Assembly (NCBI GenBank): GCA_034189695.1 | Contig: JAXHUA010000051.1 | Coordinates: forward strand, 1 to 14,377 | Length of the DNA: 14,377 nt | Direction: 5' to 3' | Source: JAXHUA01 sp034189695 | GTDB lineage: Bacteria > Chloroflexota > Dehalococcoidia > E44-bin15 | Shown: positions 7,201-13,083 of the stretch, in pieces | How the letters are laid out: every line of letters starts with the position of its first letter | Position numbering within the stretch: position 1 is the stretch's first letter | Notes under the pieces: generated by a model | Database searches by the model: none | What the model was told of the DNA's origin: nothing | What the model saw: the letters and a program-made list of their open reading frames with translations, nothing else | Made by a program: the position numbers and the translations under genes

Positions 7201-8129
7201 CGGCTGTCTGCCTCCTTCAACACGGACAGGCGCGCCGCCATCTGCTGAAGGTCGCACGGCAGGTCTGAAGAGAACTCCACCCGTTCGCCGGTGGCGGGCA
7301 GTCTGAAACCCAGGCAACAGGAGTGGACGAACTGCCGGCCCGAGACGCGCTGTTTCCCACCGTACACCTCATCCCCCACAACGGGATAGCCGGTGGCAGC
7401 CAGGTGTACCCTGATCTGGTGCGTGCGCCCCGTCTCCAGCGTCACCTTGAGAAGCGTATGACCGTTCAGATATCTGACAACACGGTAGTGCGTGCGGGCC
7501 TCCCTGCCCCCGGCGACCACCGCCATCTTCTTCCTGTTCCGTGGGTTCCTGCCGATGGGAGCCTCGATGACCCCCGCTTCAGGCGACACGTGACCGCGCA
7601 CCAGCACCAGGTAGCGCTTCGTCACCGTTCGCGCCTTCATCTGGTTCGACAGGTTGCGAAGTGCGGCATCGTTCTTGGCCACCATCATCAGGCCGGAGGT
7701 GTCCTTGTCCAGGCGATGGACGATCCCGGGCCTCATGGAGCCGCCGACGCTCGCAAGCTCGGGGCAGTGCGCCAGGACGGCGTTGACCAGCGTGTGGCCT
7801 GGATGACCGGGAGCCGGATGCACTGTCAGCCCGGCCGGCTTGTCCACCACGAGCAGGTCGGCGTCCTCATAGACGATGCGCAGCGATATCGCCTCCGGCA
7901 GAGGGACAGGAGAGACGGGCGGCGGTATCGACAGCACGACCCGGTCGCCAGCGCTCACCTTCACGCTCGCCTTCGCCACGTGACCGTTCACGGTGACGAG
8001 GCCGTCAGCCACCAGCTTCTGCACATGGGAACGCGACAGGTCGGGGCACGCATCGGCAATGAATTTGTCAAGCCTGGCCGCTGCGGCCGGGGCAACCAGC
8101 TCAAGCTTTCTGACCGCTCTGTCCGTCAA
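7197..8129 (-). CDS. RluA-family 23S rRNA pseudouridine synthase (RluD-like)
   Basis: An S4 RNA-binding domain (about 17-60, ARLDKFIADACPDLSRSHVQKL) is followed by the RluA catalytic domain. HRLDKDTSG (138-146) contains catalytic Asp141, and later GRTHQIRVHLAATGYPVVGD is the conserved family block. It isomerises uridine to pseudouridine, most likely in 23S rRNA helix 69 by analogy with RluD. I chose a TTG start at 8129, behind GGGAG, giving 310 residues, the normal family length. The open frame extends to 8321 but that part lies inside lspA and has no family resemblance. It overlaps lspA by 29 bases and RDD by 4, so it belongs to one operon. Exact RNA target is not provable here. Confidence 0.9.
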   Translation of the reverse strand: MTDRAVRKLELVAPAAAARLDKFIADACPDLSRSHVQKLVADGLVTVNGHVAKASVKVSAGDRVVLSIPPPVSPVPLPEAISLRIVYEDADLLVVDKPAGLTVHPAPGHPGHTLVNAVLAHCPELASVGGSMRPGIVHRLDKDTSGLMMVAKNDAALRNLSNQMKARTVTKRYLVLVRGHVSPEAGVIEAPIGRNPRNRKKMAVVAGGREARTHYRVVRYLNGHTLLKVTLETGRTHQIRVHLAATGYPVVGDEVYGGKQRVSGRQFVHSCCLGFRLPATGERVEFSSDLPCDLQQMAARLSVLKEADSR

Positions 8130-8619
8130 CTGGCTCCCGCTTTCTGAACTCGAACAGCACGAAGAAGAGCAGCACAATGACACCGGCGACAATGGCAGTG
8201 TCAGCCACGTTGAACATCGGCCACCGATGGTGGCCGACACCGATGTCGATGAAATCCGCGACCGCCCCGAAGGCAAGGCGGTCGACCAGGTTGCCGATTG
8301 TGCCGCCGAGGACAAGGCCAAGCGCGATCGTTACCGGGGTCCTCTTCAGCGACGGACGGCTGACGTATATGAAGATGGCGACGACGCTCACAATGGCGAC
8401 CACTGTTATGAGGAACGCCTGGTTGGCGAGTATCCCGAAGGCGCCTCCAGTGTTGGTCACGTAGGTGATACGGACGAGGCCTTCCTCTGGAATCGACTGG
8501 CCCACCGACATGTTGGAGCGGACCAGGAACTTGCTGATCTGGTCCAGGGCAATGACCCCCAGGGCGGTGAGGACCAGCACGAGTTCCTTGATCAACCCTT
8601 GGCGATACTTCGACGGCAT
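8101..8619 (-). CDS. lspA: Lipoprotein signal peptidase II
   Basis: This 172-residue inner-membrane aspartic protease removes signal peptides from lipid-modified prolipoproteins. Four hydrophobic helices are visible. The family blocks are DQISKFLV (26-33), TNTGGAFG (55-62, the NxGAAFG block), GNLVDR with catalytic Asp113, and FNVAD with catalytic Asp140. ATG 8619 gives the standard length. The reading frame is open further upstream (to 8901) only because it runs into repeat sequence. The Shine-Dalgarno is weak (GGGA). It is the first gene of the lspA > rluA family > RDD > gltX operon, and I found no convincing promoter upstream. Its substrates here would include the I42 and the PsbP-like lipoproteins. 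Confidence 0.96.
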   Translation of the reverse strand: MPSKYRQGLIKELVLVLTALGVIALDQISKFLVRSNMSVGQSIPEEGLVRITYVTNTGGAFGILANQAFLITVVAIVSVVAIFIYVSRPSLKRTPVTIALGLVLGGTIGNLVDRLAFGAVADFIDIGVGHHRWPMFNVADTAIVAGVIVLLFFVLFEFRKREPVDGQSGQKA

Positions 8620-8793
8620 ATTCAGTGTCCCACGCGACACACCGGGGCCCAATGCGGTCCCGTTAGTTGACGCAGTAGCGCTTTGCAGACAGCGCCAGTC
8701 TACCATATTGGTCTCAGGCGAACAAAGGTTGTGGCGAGCCGCCTCCGGACACAGGCCGAACGGAATGAGGCGTTTGCCTTGATTGAACGGGTA

Positions 8794-8815
8794 GGTGGGA
8801 GCATCCGCTCCCACC
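8794..8815 (-). repeat. REP-like hairpin (perfect 9-base stem)
   Basis: GGTGGGAGC (8794-8802) and GCTCCCACC (8807-8815) pair perfectly around a 4-base loop. On the reverse strand the centre is GGAGCGGATGCTCC, followed by CACC and then TACCCG. The right arm coincides with the left boundary of the 172-base duplication. Confidence 0.65.
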
Positions 8816-8978
8816 AACTCCCTTCTGTCATTGCGAGGTGTGTTCCGAACGAAGTGAGGAACCTCGCCGAAGCAATCTCCGGGTGGAGCGTGAGCCCCCA
8901 CCCCACCTCACCACCAGGATTGCTTCGCTCCGCTCGCAATGACATGGTGATACGACCGCTCCTCAACCGTTCCTGGTG
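8807..8978 (+). repeat. 172-base direct repeat, copy 1
   Basis: This unit recurs at 9137-9308 with three substitutions (8834 C/G, 8860 A/T, 8947 G/A) and no gaps. Inside it TGTCATTGCGAG (8826-8837) and CTCGCAATGACA (8933-8944) form perfect 12-base inverted ends. A second pair, CGAAGCAATC (8868-8877) and GATTGCTTCG (8918-8927), is nested between them, so the unit can fold into a large cruciform or RNA hairpin. It resembles widespread REP/MITE-like intergenic palindromes and encodes nothing. Confidence 0.85.
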
Positions 8979-9003
8979 AGCCCTTCGGCTCCGCTCAGGA
9001 CAG
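8979..9003 (+). repeat. Short dispersed-type palindromic repeat (CCTTCGGCTCCGCTCAGGAC type)
   Basis: The segment AGCCCTTCGGCTCCGCTCAG and the bases just after it match, from memory, an intergenic repeat frequent in environmental bacterial genomes. Its reverse translation gives the phrase ACPERSRR. It occurs once in this window, so the repeat status rests on recall and not on a second copy here. Confidence 0.4.
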
Positions 9004-9079
9004 GCCTTCGAACCTTGCCTCGAGCGAAGTGAGGGGCATGAACGGCCCCCTCGCTTCGCCCCCACCCAACACATGGGTA

Positions 9080-9125
9080 GGGCAGAGCAACCGCTCCGTC
9101 CCGGCCTGGAGCGGATGCTCCAGGC
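9080..9125 (+). repeat. Pair of head-to-head REP-like hairpins
   Basis: Two hairpins are separated by one base and point in opposite directions, like a small BIME. 9080-9102 (reverse strand) has an imperfect stem with core GGAGCGGTTGCTC. 9104-9125 (plus strand) has a perfect 9-base stem, GCCTGGAGC / GCTCCAGGC, with loop GGAT. Each is followed on its own strand by TACCC. Confidence 0.6.
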
Positions 9126-9136
9126 TACCCGGGCAT

Positions 9137-9308
9137 GCTCCCACCAACTCCCTTCTGTCATTGGGAGGTGTGTTCCGAACGAAGTGAGGTACCTCGCCGA
9201 AGCAATCTCCGGGTGGAGCGTGAGCCCCCACCCCACCTCACCACCAGGATTGCTTCGCTCCGCTCGCAATGACATGATGATACGACCGCTCCTCAACCGT
9301 TCCTGGTG
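9137..9308 (+). repeat. 172-base direct repeat, copy 2
   Basis: It matches 8807-8978 except at three positions, offset by exactly 330 bases. One change (G at 9164) breaks the perfect inverted ends of the inner palindrome. The left arm of the hairpin flanking copy 1 is absent here. The copy ends 20 bases before the promoter of the next gene. Confidence 0.85.
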
Positions 9309-9328
9309 CGGCGCTCGCGTGGGGGTTG

Positions 9329-9357
9329 TTGATTGACACGCGCCGAGAGACTATAAT
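9329..9357 (+). promoter_or_regulatory. Promoter of the EF-Tu-domain-II-like gene
   Basis: A perfect TATAAT (9352-9357) has TTGATT (9329-9334) 17 bases upstream. A perfect TTGACA at 9333-9338 overlaps it but would leave only 13 bases of spacing. Predicted leader is about 36 bases. Confidence 0.65.
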
Positions 9358-9399
9358 GTCAGCCTGCACCAAGACTCACTGCGAGAAGGGGGACTCACC

Positions 9400-9654
9400 A
9401 TGGCGGAAGAGGAAATCGGCAAAGTGATGGATTTCTTTGCCCGGCCAGTAGTCGCGGGAATCGACCTCACAGGTGTCCTCAAGGTCGGAGACAAGGTCCA
9501 CATCACGGGGGCCACGACTGACCTGGAGCTCACTGTCGGGTCGATGCAGATCGACAACGCTAACGTCGACGAGGCCAAGGCGGGAGACCAGGTCGGCATC
9601 AAGGTCCCCGACCGCGTGAGGCGGGGGGACAGGGTCTACAAGGTCACGGACTGA
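9400..9654 (+). CDS. Small EF-Tu domain-II-like protein (translation elongation factor-like family)
   Basis: This 84-residue protein starts at ATG 9400 behind AAGGGGG (9386-9392) and a strong promoter. The whole chain resembles one domain-II beta-barrel of translational GTPases: GKVMDFFARPVVAGIDLTG, then LKVGDKVHITGATTDLELTVGSMQIDN, then AGDQVGIKVPDRVRRGDRVY. That matches the EF-Tu pattern of KxGD, a variable loop and AGDxVGIxV. No G domain is present. Such stand-alone barrels occur in Chloroflexota and archaea, and similar barrels end U32 peptidases, but their function is not known to me. The last 11 bases overlap the end of convergent ribH. Confidence 0.8.
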   Translation: MAEEEIGKVMDFFARPVVAGIDLTGVLKVGDKVHITGATTDLELTVGSMQIDNANVDEAKAGDQVGIKVPDRVRRGDRVYKVTD

Positions 9655-10114
9655 TTGCCCGGAGCAGGTTCGCCATCTCAATGGCGGTCATCGCCGCGCT
9701 GAAGCCCGCGTTGCCCATCTTCGTTCCGGCCCGTTCGATGGCCTGCTCCAGTGTATCCGCGGTGATCACCCCGTAGACCACCGGGATGTCGGCCTGTAGA
9801 CCCACCTGGGCGATCCCTTTGGTCACCTCAGCCGCGATGTACTCGAAGTGCGGCGTCCCACCCCGTATCACCGCTCCAAGGCAGACGACAGCGGAGTATC
9901 TTCCCGACTCCGCCATTCTCTTGGCGACCAGCGGTATCTCAAAGGAGCCGGGTGTCCAGGCGAGGTCGATGTCCTCCACCTTCACACCGTGACGCGTCAT
10001 CGCGTCCTGCGCCCCTTCGAGAAGCCTGCCGGTGATGAACTCATTGAAGCGAGAGACCACGATTCCGAACTTGAGACCCTCGCCTACCAGCGTGCCTTCG
10101 TAGCTCTTACCCAC
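9644..10114 (-). CDS. ribH: 6,7-dimethyl-8-ribityllumazine synthase
   Basis: This 156-residue enzyme joins 5-amino-6-ribitylaminouracil and dihydroxybutanone phosphate to give lumazine, the penultimate riboflavin step. Family signatures are FNEFIT (23-28), WTPGSFEIP (53-61), GAVIRGGTPHFEY (80-92, with His89 as the likely general base) and the C-terminal ERAGTKMGNAG. Length is normal for the icosahedral or pentameric family. The start is a GTG (10114) with AGGAGGA a few bases upstream. It is the last gene of the rib operon and receives its 3,4-dihydroxy-2-butanone 4-phosphate substrate from RibBA. Its end overlaps the convergent EF-like gene by 11 bases. Confidence 0.97.
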   Translation of the reverse strand: MGKSYEGTLVGEGLKFGIVVSRFNEFITGRLLEGAQDAMTRHGVKVEDIDLAWTPGSFEIPLVAKRMAESGRYSAVVCLGAVIRGGTPHFEYIAAEVTKGIAQVGLQADIPVVYGVITADTLEQAIERAGTKMGNAGFSAAMTAIEMANLLRAISP

Positions 10115-10135
10115 TGGTTCCTCCTGACAGCGGCA

Positions 10136-10450
10136 CTACTGGCCACCAAAGATCTCGTCGCTGCTCTTGCCGAAGGCGGCGTGAATGTCGAAACGAACCG
10201 CGCCCACCAGGGCTTTCCCTTTCACTGCGTCAGCCACCTTCCCGGTCATGCTGTGGCCGAAACCACCGCATAGCTCGATAGGGTTGACCCCTTCGTCCGC
10301 CATCTGCTTGGCCACTTCGACGGCCTTGTCCATCGTCGGAACCATCTGGATGATCATCTTGACGAGTCCGCTCTCCAACGTGCAGCGATGCTGTTCAGGC
10401 TCAGCATCAGGCACCAGGACTATAAAGGCCATTTTCGGTTTGGATGACAT
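10136..10450 (-). CDS. DUF6506-family protein inside the riboflavin operon
   Basis: This 104-residue protein matches, from memory, the DUF6506 family. It starts at ATG 10450 behind AGGAGG; the longer frame to 10510 overlaps ribBA and has no such site. It has an N-terminal strand (KMAFIVLVP), a glutamate/histidine-bearing loop, a long helix (MDKAVEVAKQMADEG), then IELCGGFGHSMTGKVADAVKGK and a final VRFDIHAAF. The conserved glycine-rich ELCGGFG block looks like a ligand site. There is no signal peptide or membrane segment. It sits 25 bases after ribBA and 21 before ribH, so it is surely cotranscribed with them. A role in flavin synthesis or handling is inferred from position only. Confidence 0.8.
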   Translation of the reverse strand: MSSKPKMAFIVLVPDAEPEQHRCTLESGLVKMIIQMVPTMDKAVEVAKQMADEGVNPIELCGGFGHSMTGKVADAVKGKALVGAVRFDIHAAFGKSSDEIFGGQ

Positions 10451-10475
10451 TCCACGCCTCCTTTCTCGTTTCTGC

Positions 10476-11693
10476 TTACCCCTCGACACCCTCGTCGAGG
10501 TGAAGGACATGTCCCAGCTTGGACTGCTTCGTCCTGAGGTATTCGATGTTGATCGGGTTCGGCTTGCAGACGATGGGCACCGTCTCCGTGACCTTCAGCC
10601 CGTAGCCTTCAAGCCCTACCACCTTCTTGGGATTGTTGGTCAGCAGACGAATGTTGCTCAGGCCCAGGTCCACCAGTATCTGGGCTCCAATCCCGTAGTC
10701 TCGAAGGTCGGGGGCGAAGCCAAGGGACTCATTGGCCTCGACTGTATCAAGCCCGTTGTCTTGAAGGGCGTAGGCCCTAATCTTGTTGTGCAGGCCGATT
10801 CCCCTTCCCTCCTGTCTCATATAGAGGAGCACGCCGCGTCCCTCATCCTGGATGGACTGGAGTGCCAGCCCGACCTGCTCGCCGCAGTCGCACCTCAGGC
10901 TGCCGAACACATCCCCCGTGAGGCACTCGCTGTGCACCCGCACGAGCACCGGCTCGTCTCCGGAGACGTCCCCGTGTACCAGGGCGACATGCTGGTCGGG
11001 GTCAGTAACGCTCTTGTAGGCGATGGCGGTGAAATCGCCGTACTTGGTTGGCAGGCTGGCCTCGGCAACGCGCCTGACCAGCTTCTCGGTCCTTCTGCGA
11101 TAGGCGATGAGGTCGGCCACTGTCACTATTCTGAGACCGTGGTCCCGTGCCACCGCCTCAAGCTGCGGCAGCCGCGCCATCGTCCCGTCCTCGTTCATGA
11201 TCTCGCAGATGACCCCGGCGGGATAGAGCCCGGCGAGCCGGGCCAGGTCTACGATGGCCTCGGTCTGCCCCGCCCTCACCAGCACACCCCCCTCCCTGGC
11301 CCGCAGGGGAAAAGTATGACCCGGCGAGACGAAATCCGAGGGCTTGGACGCCGGGTCGACCATAGCCAGGATGGTGGCCGCCCGGTCGTGCGCCGAGATG
11401 CCGGTGGTGACCCTGTGCTTGGCCTCGATAGACACCGTGAAGGCCGTCTCAAACCTCGATGTGTTGTCACGGACCATCATCGGGATTCTCAGTTCGTCCA
11501 GTCTCTCGCCGATGACGGGCGTGCATATGAGCCCTCGGCCGTACATGGCCATGAAGTTGATCGCGTCCGGGGTGACCTTCTCCGCCGCCATAGCCAGGTC
11601 GCCCTCGTTCTCGCGGTCCTCATCGTCCACGATGATGACCATTCCTCCTGCTTTGATGTCTTCGATTGCCTCTGGAACCGGCGTCAGCCCCAT
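10476..11693 (-). CDS. ribBA: Bifunctional 3,4-dihydroxy-2-butanone 4-phosphate synthase / GTP cyclohydrolase II
   Basis: This 405-residue fusion supplies both precursors of riboflavin. The RibB half (1-200) has DDEDRENEGD (23-32, metal and substrate acids), AHDRA (101-105), PGHTFPL and CEIMNEDG. The RibA half (about 205-400) has zinc ligands Cys257, Cys268 and Cys270 (HSEC, LRCDCG) and the catalytic RQEGRGIG (293-300). Both active sites look intact. ATG 11693 follows a GGAG-type site 16 bases after the ribE stop. DUF6506 follows after 25 bases. Start, length and motifs agree with the family. Confidence 0.97.
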   Translation of the reverse strand: MGLTPVPEAIEDIKAGGMVIIVDDEDRENEGDLAMAAEKVTPDAINFMAMYGRGLICTPVIGERLDELRIPMMVRDNTSRFETAFTVSIEAKHRVTTGISAHDRAATILAMVDPASKPSDFVSPGHTFPLRAREGGVLVRAGQTEAIVDLARLAGLYPAGVICEIMNEDGTMARLPQLEAVARDHGLRIVTVADLIAYRRRTEKLVRRVAEASLPTKYGDFTAIAYKSVTDPDQHVALVHGDVSGDEPVLVRVHSECLTGDVFGSLRCDCGEQVGLALQSIQDEGRGVLLYMRQEGRGIGLHNKIRAYALQDNGLDTVEANESLGFAPDLRDYGIGAQILVDLGLSNIRLLTNNPKKVVGLEGYGLKVTETVPIVCKPNPINIEYLRTKQSKLGHVLHLDEGVEG

Positions 11694-11709
11694 TCTCTCC
11701 CTCTCCAGG

Positions 11710-12345
11710 CTACCGTTGCGGTGGAAGGAAGCCGTGCTCCGCCAGGAATCCCTCCGTCACTCCCGGGCGTGCTTCCTTTCCGAGCCGCTCCACATACTTC
11801 GCGATGATATCGACCTCCAGATTGACCACTTCTCCAGGCCTTCGGTCCGGCAGCCCGGTGGCCCTCTGGGTATAGCCCACCAGTGAGACCACAAAGTGGC
11901 CTCTACCACATTCTACCACAGTGAGGCTCACTCCATCGACGGCGATGAACCCCTTCTCCACCACGTACCTCATAACCTCCGGCGCGGCCTCGAACCGCAA
12001 CAGCACCGCCTCATCCTCACGCCTTGCTGAAACGAGCCTGCCGGTTCCGTCGACGTGTCCCTGAACGAAGTGCCCCCCCATCCGGCCTCCGACGGAGAGG
12101 GCCCGCTCGAGATTCACCACGTCGCCGGGCCGAAGCAGCCCCAGATTGGTCCGTCTGAACGTCTCAGGCATTACGTCCACCGAGAACTCGCTCGGAGACA
12201 CCTCGGTGACCGTCAGGCATGCGCCGTTCACTGAGATGCTGTCACCCTCCCTGGTATCCTCGGTGACCCTGGTTGCGGAAATGGTGAGCCCTCGCGGGTG
12301 CGCCACCCGTACCGTCCCCATCTCTTCGACTATTCCGGTGAACAT
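11710..12345 (-). CDS. ribE: Riboflavin synthase, alpha chain
   Basis: This 211-residue enzyme dismutates two lumazines into riboflavin and a pyrimidine. It starts MFTGIVEE, the near-universal N-terminus. It carries two lumazine-binding barrels, with GDSISVNGACLTV (34-46) in the first and the repeat FIAVDGVSLTV (133-143) in the second, plus GGHFVQGHVDG (90-100) between. ATG 12345 follows GGGAG. It is the first gene of the operon ribE > ribBA > DUF6506 > ribH. The 135 bases between it and the upstream terminator show no FMN riboswitch consensus and no convincing promoter. Confidence 0.96.
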   Translation of the reverse strand: MFTGIVEEMGTVRVAHPRGLTISATRVTEDTREGDSISVNGACLTVTEVSPSEFSVDVMPETFRRTNLGLLRPGDVVNLERALSVGGRMGGHFVQGHVDGTGRLVSARREDEAVLLRFEAAPEVMRYVVEKGFIAVDGVSLTVVECGRGHFVVSLVGYTQRATGLPDRRPGEVVNLEVDIIAKYVERLGKEARPGVTEGFLAEHGFLPPQR

Positions 12346-12480
12346 AGCGCTCCCATCCTCACCAACAGGACAGCGCTCTTGCGGCGCGCGGAGTCACTTC
12401 ATGAAGCTGCTGTTCGAGCAACCGGCCCAATCCACCCTCCTGGACGCTCTATCCTCTCAACGGGACGTACGTGCACTCGC
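12346..12480. other. Leader region of the rib operon, no recognised element
   Basis: I looked for the conserved FMN riboswitch blocks on the reverse strand and did not find them. There is no clear -35/-10 pair. How the operon is started cannot be told from here; readthrough from dcd is hindered by the terminator at 12481-12514. Confidence 0.5.
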
Positions 12481-12514
12481 GAAACGAAAGAGCCGGAGGC
12501 ATACCCCCCCCGGC
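12481..12514 (-). terminator. Rho-independent terminator after the dcd-lipoprotein unit
   Basis: On the reverse strand GCCGGGGG pairs with CCTCCGGC (one G-U) around a 7-base loop, followed by TCTTTCGTTT. It lies 18 bases after the lipoprotein stop and separates that unit from ribE. Confidence 0.7.
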
Positions 12515-12532
12515 CCGTGAACACGGCGACGC

Positions 12533-13072
12533 CTAGTCCAGAGGCTCATCCGTGAGGTAGAACGTGTGTATGATGGTGTCGAATGTAGACGTGTACATAT
12601 CGTACTGGCTTCCCATGGCGCTGCACACGACGAAGTACCCCGTGCCGTCCACAACGAAGATGGCCGCCCGCTGCTTCGTGCTCATGCCCCCTCCGGAAAG
12701 CGTGAGCACCAGCTCATGCCCTTTCAGACCGTTGACCACGATGGAGCGCTCACCCTCAATGGTCGCCCCAACGGCCTCAGCGCGGAGCTTGAGCCCCTGA
12801 ACGTAGGTCTCGGCGTCGATGTCCTCCGGCACCTCGTCAACGCCGAGGTCCAGCATCGGCCCGGTCATATTGGCGGAAATGCTGACAAGCCCGGGTTCCG
12901 TCTCCGACACCAGCCACATCTCCGGGTGGGCGATAGTGTAGTTGAAGTCGCCGTTGTAGTACCACAGGTAGCCCTCGGGCAGCGTGGGGGGACCCGCTGG
13001 GGCGCAACAGCCGGTGGCGCCCGCGAGTGCCAGCACCGCTATCAGACAGAACGCGATGACAATCTTGTTGAT
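12533..13072 (-). CDS. Lipoprotein with PsbP/DcrB-like domain; probable non-standard AUC start
   Basis: The mature part runs YYNGDFNYTIAHPEMW (a strand and turn typical of PsbP/Mog1-like domains), then a helix (DAETYVQGLKLRAEAVG), VNGLKGHELVLTLSG, AAIFVVDGTGYFVVCSA and a final helix and strand. This fold occurs in many secreted bacterial lipoproteins of unknown job. The first conventional start is GTG 13036, but it leaves only 9 residues before the Cys of ATGC, too short for a signal peptide. From ATC 13072 the chain begins MNKIVIAFCLIAVL if the codon is read as Met. That is a proper n-region and core ending at Cys22, and GAGGAGG lies just upstream, overlapping the dcd stop. So I extend the gene to 13072 (179 residues). 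An ATG-to-ATC base error would explain it too. Confidence 0.8.
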   Translation of the reverse strand: MNKIVIAFCLIAVLALAGATGCCAPAGPPTLPEGYLWYYNGDFNYTIAHPEMWLVSETEPGLVSISANMTGPMLDLGVDEVPEDIDAETYVQGLKLRAEAVGATIEGERSIVVNGLKGHELVLTLSGGGMSTKQRAAIFVVDGTGYFVVCSAMGSQYDMYTSTFDTIIHTFYLTDEPLD

Positions 13073-13083
13073 GTCGCCCTCCT

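Larger units (their letters stand above)
8620..9328. other. Gene-free region holding the lspA leader and a REP-like repeat cluster
   Basis: No credible gene lies here. Open frames crossing it translate into phrases known as artefacts of intergenic repeats in environmental genomes (SLRAERSNP, ACPERSRRAHQER). 8620-8790 is unique sequence upstream of lspA with no convincing promoter. 8794-9308 is a mosaic of palindromes and a direct duplication, listed separately. 9024-9059 is a further hairpin with arms GCGAAGTGAGGGGC and GCCCCCTCGCTTCGC. Confidence 0.75.

Noticed and set aside
7197..8321. Longer start (8321) for the pseudouridine synthase
   Set aside because: The extra 64 codons lie inside lspA, are serine-rich with no family match, and would make the protein longer than its relatives.
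8620..8690. Possible T-box leader before lspA
   Set aside because: The reverse strand has GGGACCGC, similar to the TGGNACCGC T-box block, but no stem I, no antiterminator/terminator pair and no U-tract follow.
8700..9296. A 198-codon reverse-strand frame across the repeat cluster
   Set aside because: Its translation (SLRAERSNP, ACPERSRRAHQER, and the same 50-residue block twice) is a known artefact of intergenic repeats, with no start signal or domain.
9333..9357. TTGACA at 9333-9338 as the -35 box of the EF-like gene
   Set aside because: It leaves just 13 bases to TATAAT; the overlapping TTGATT gives the normal 17.
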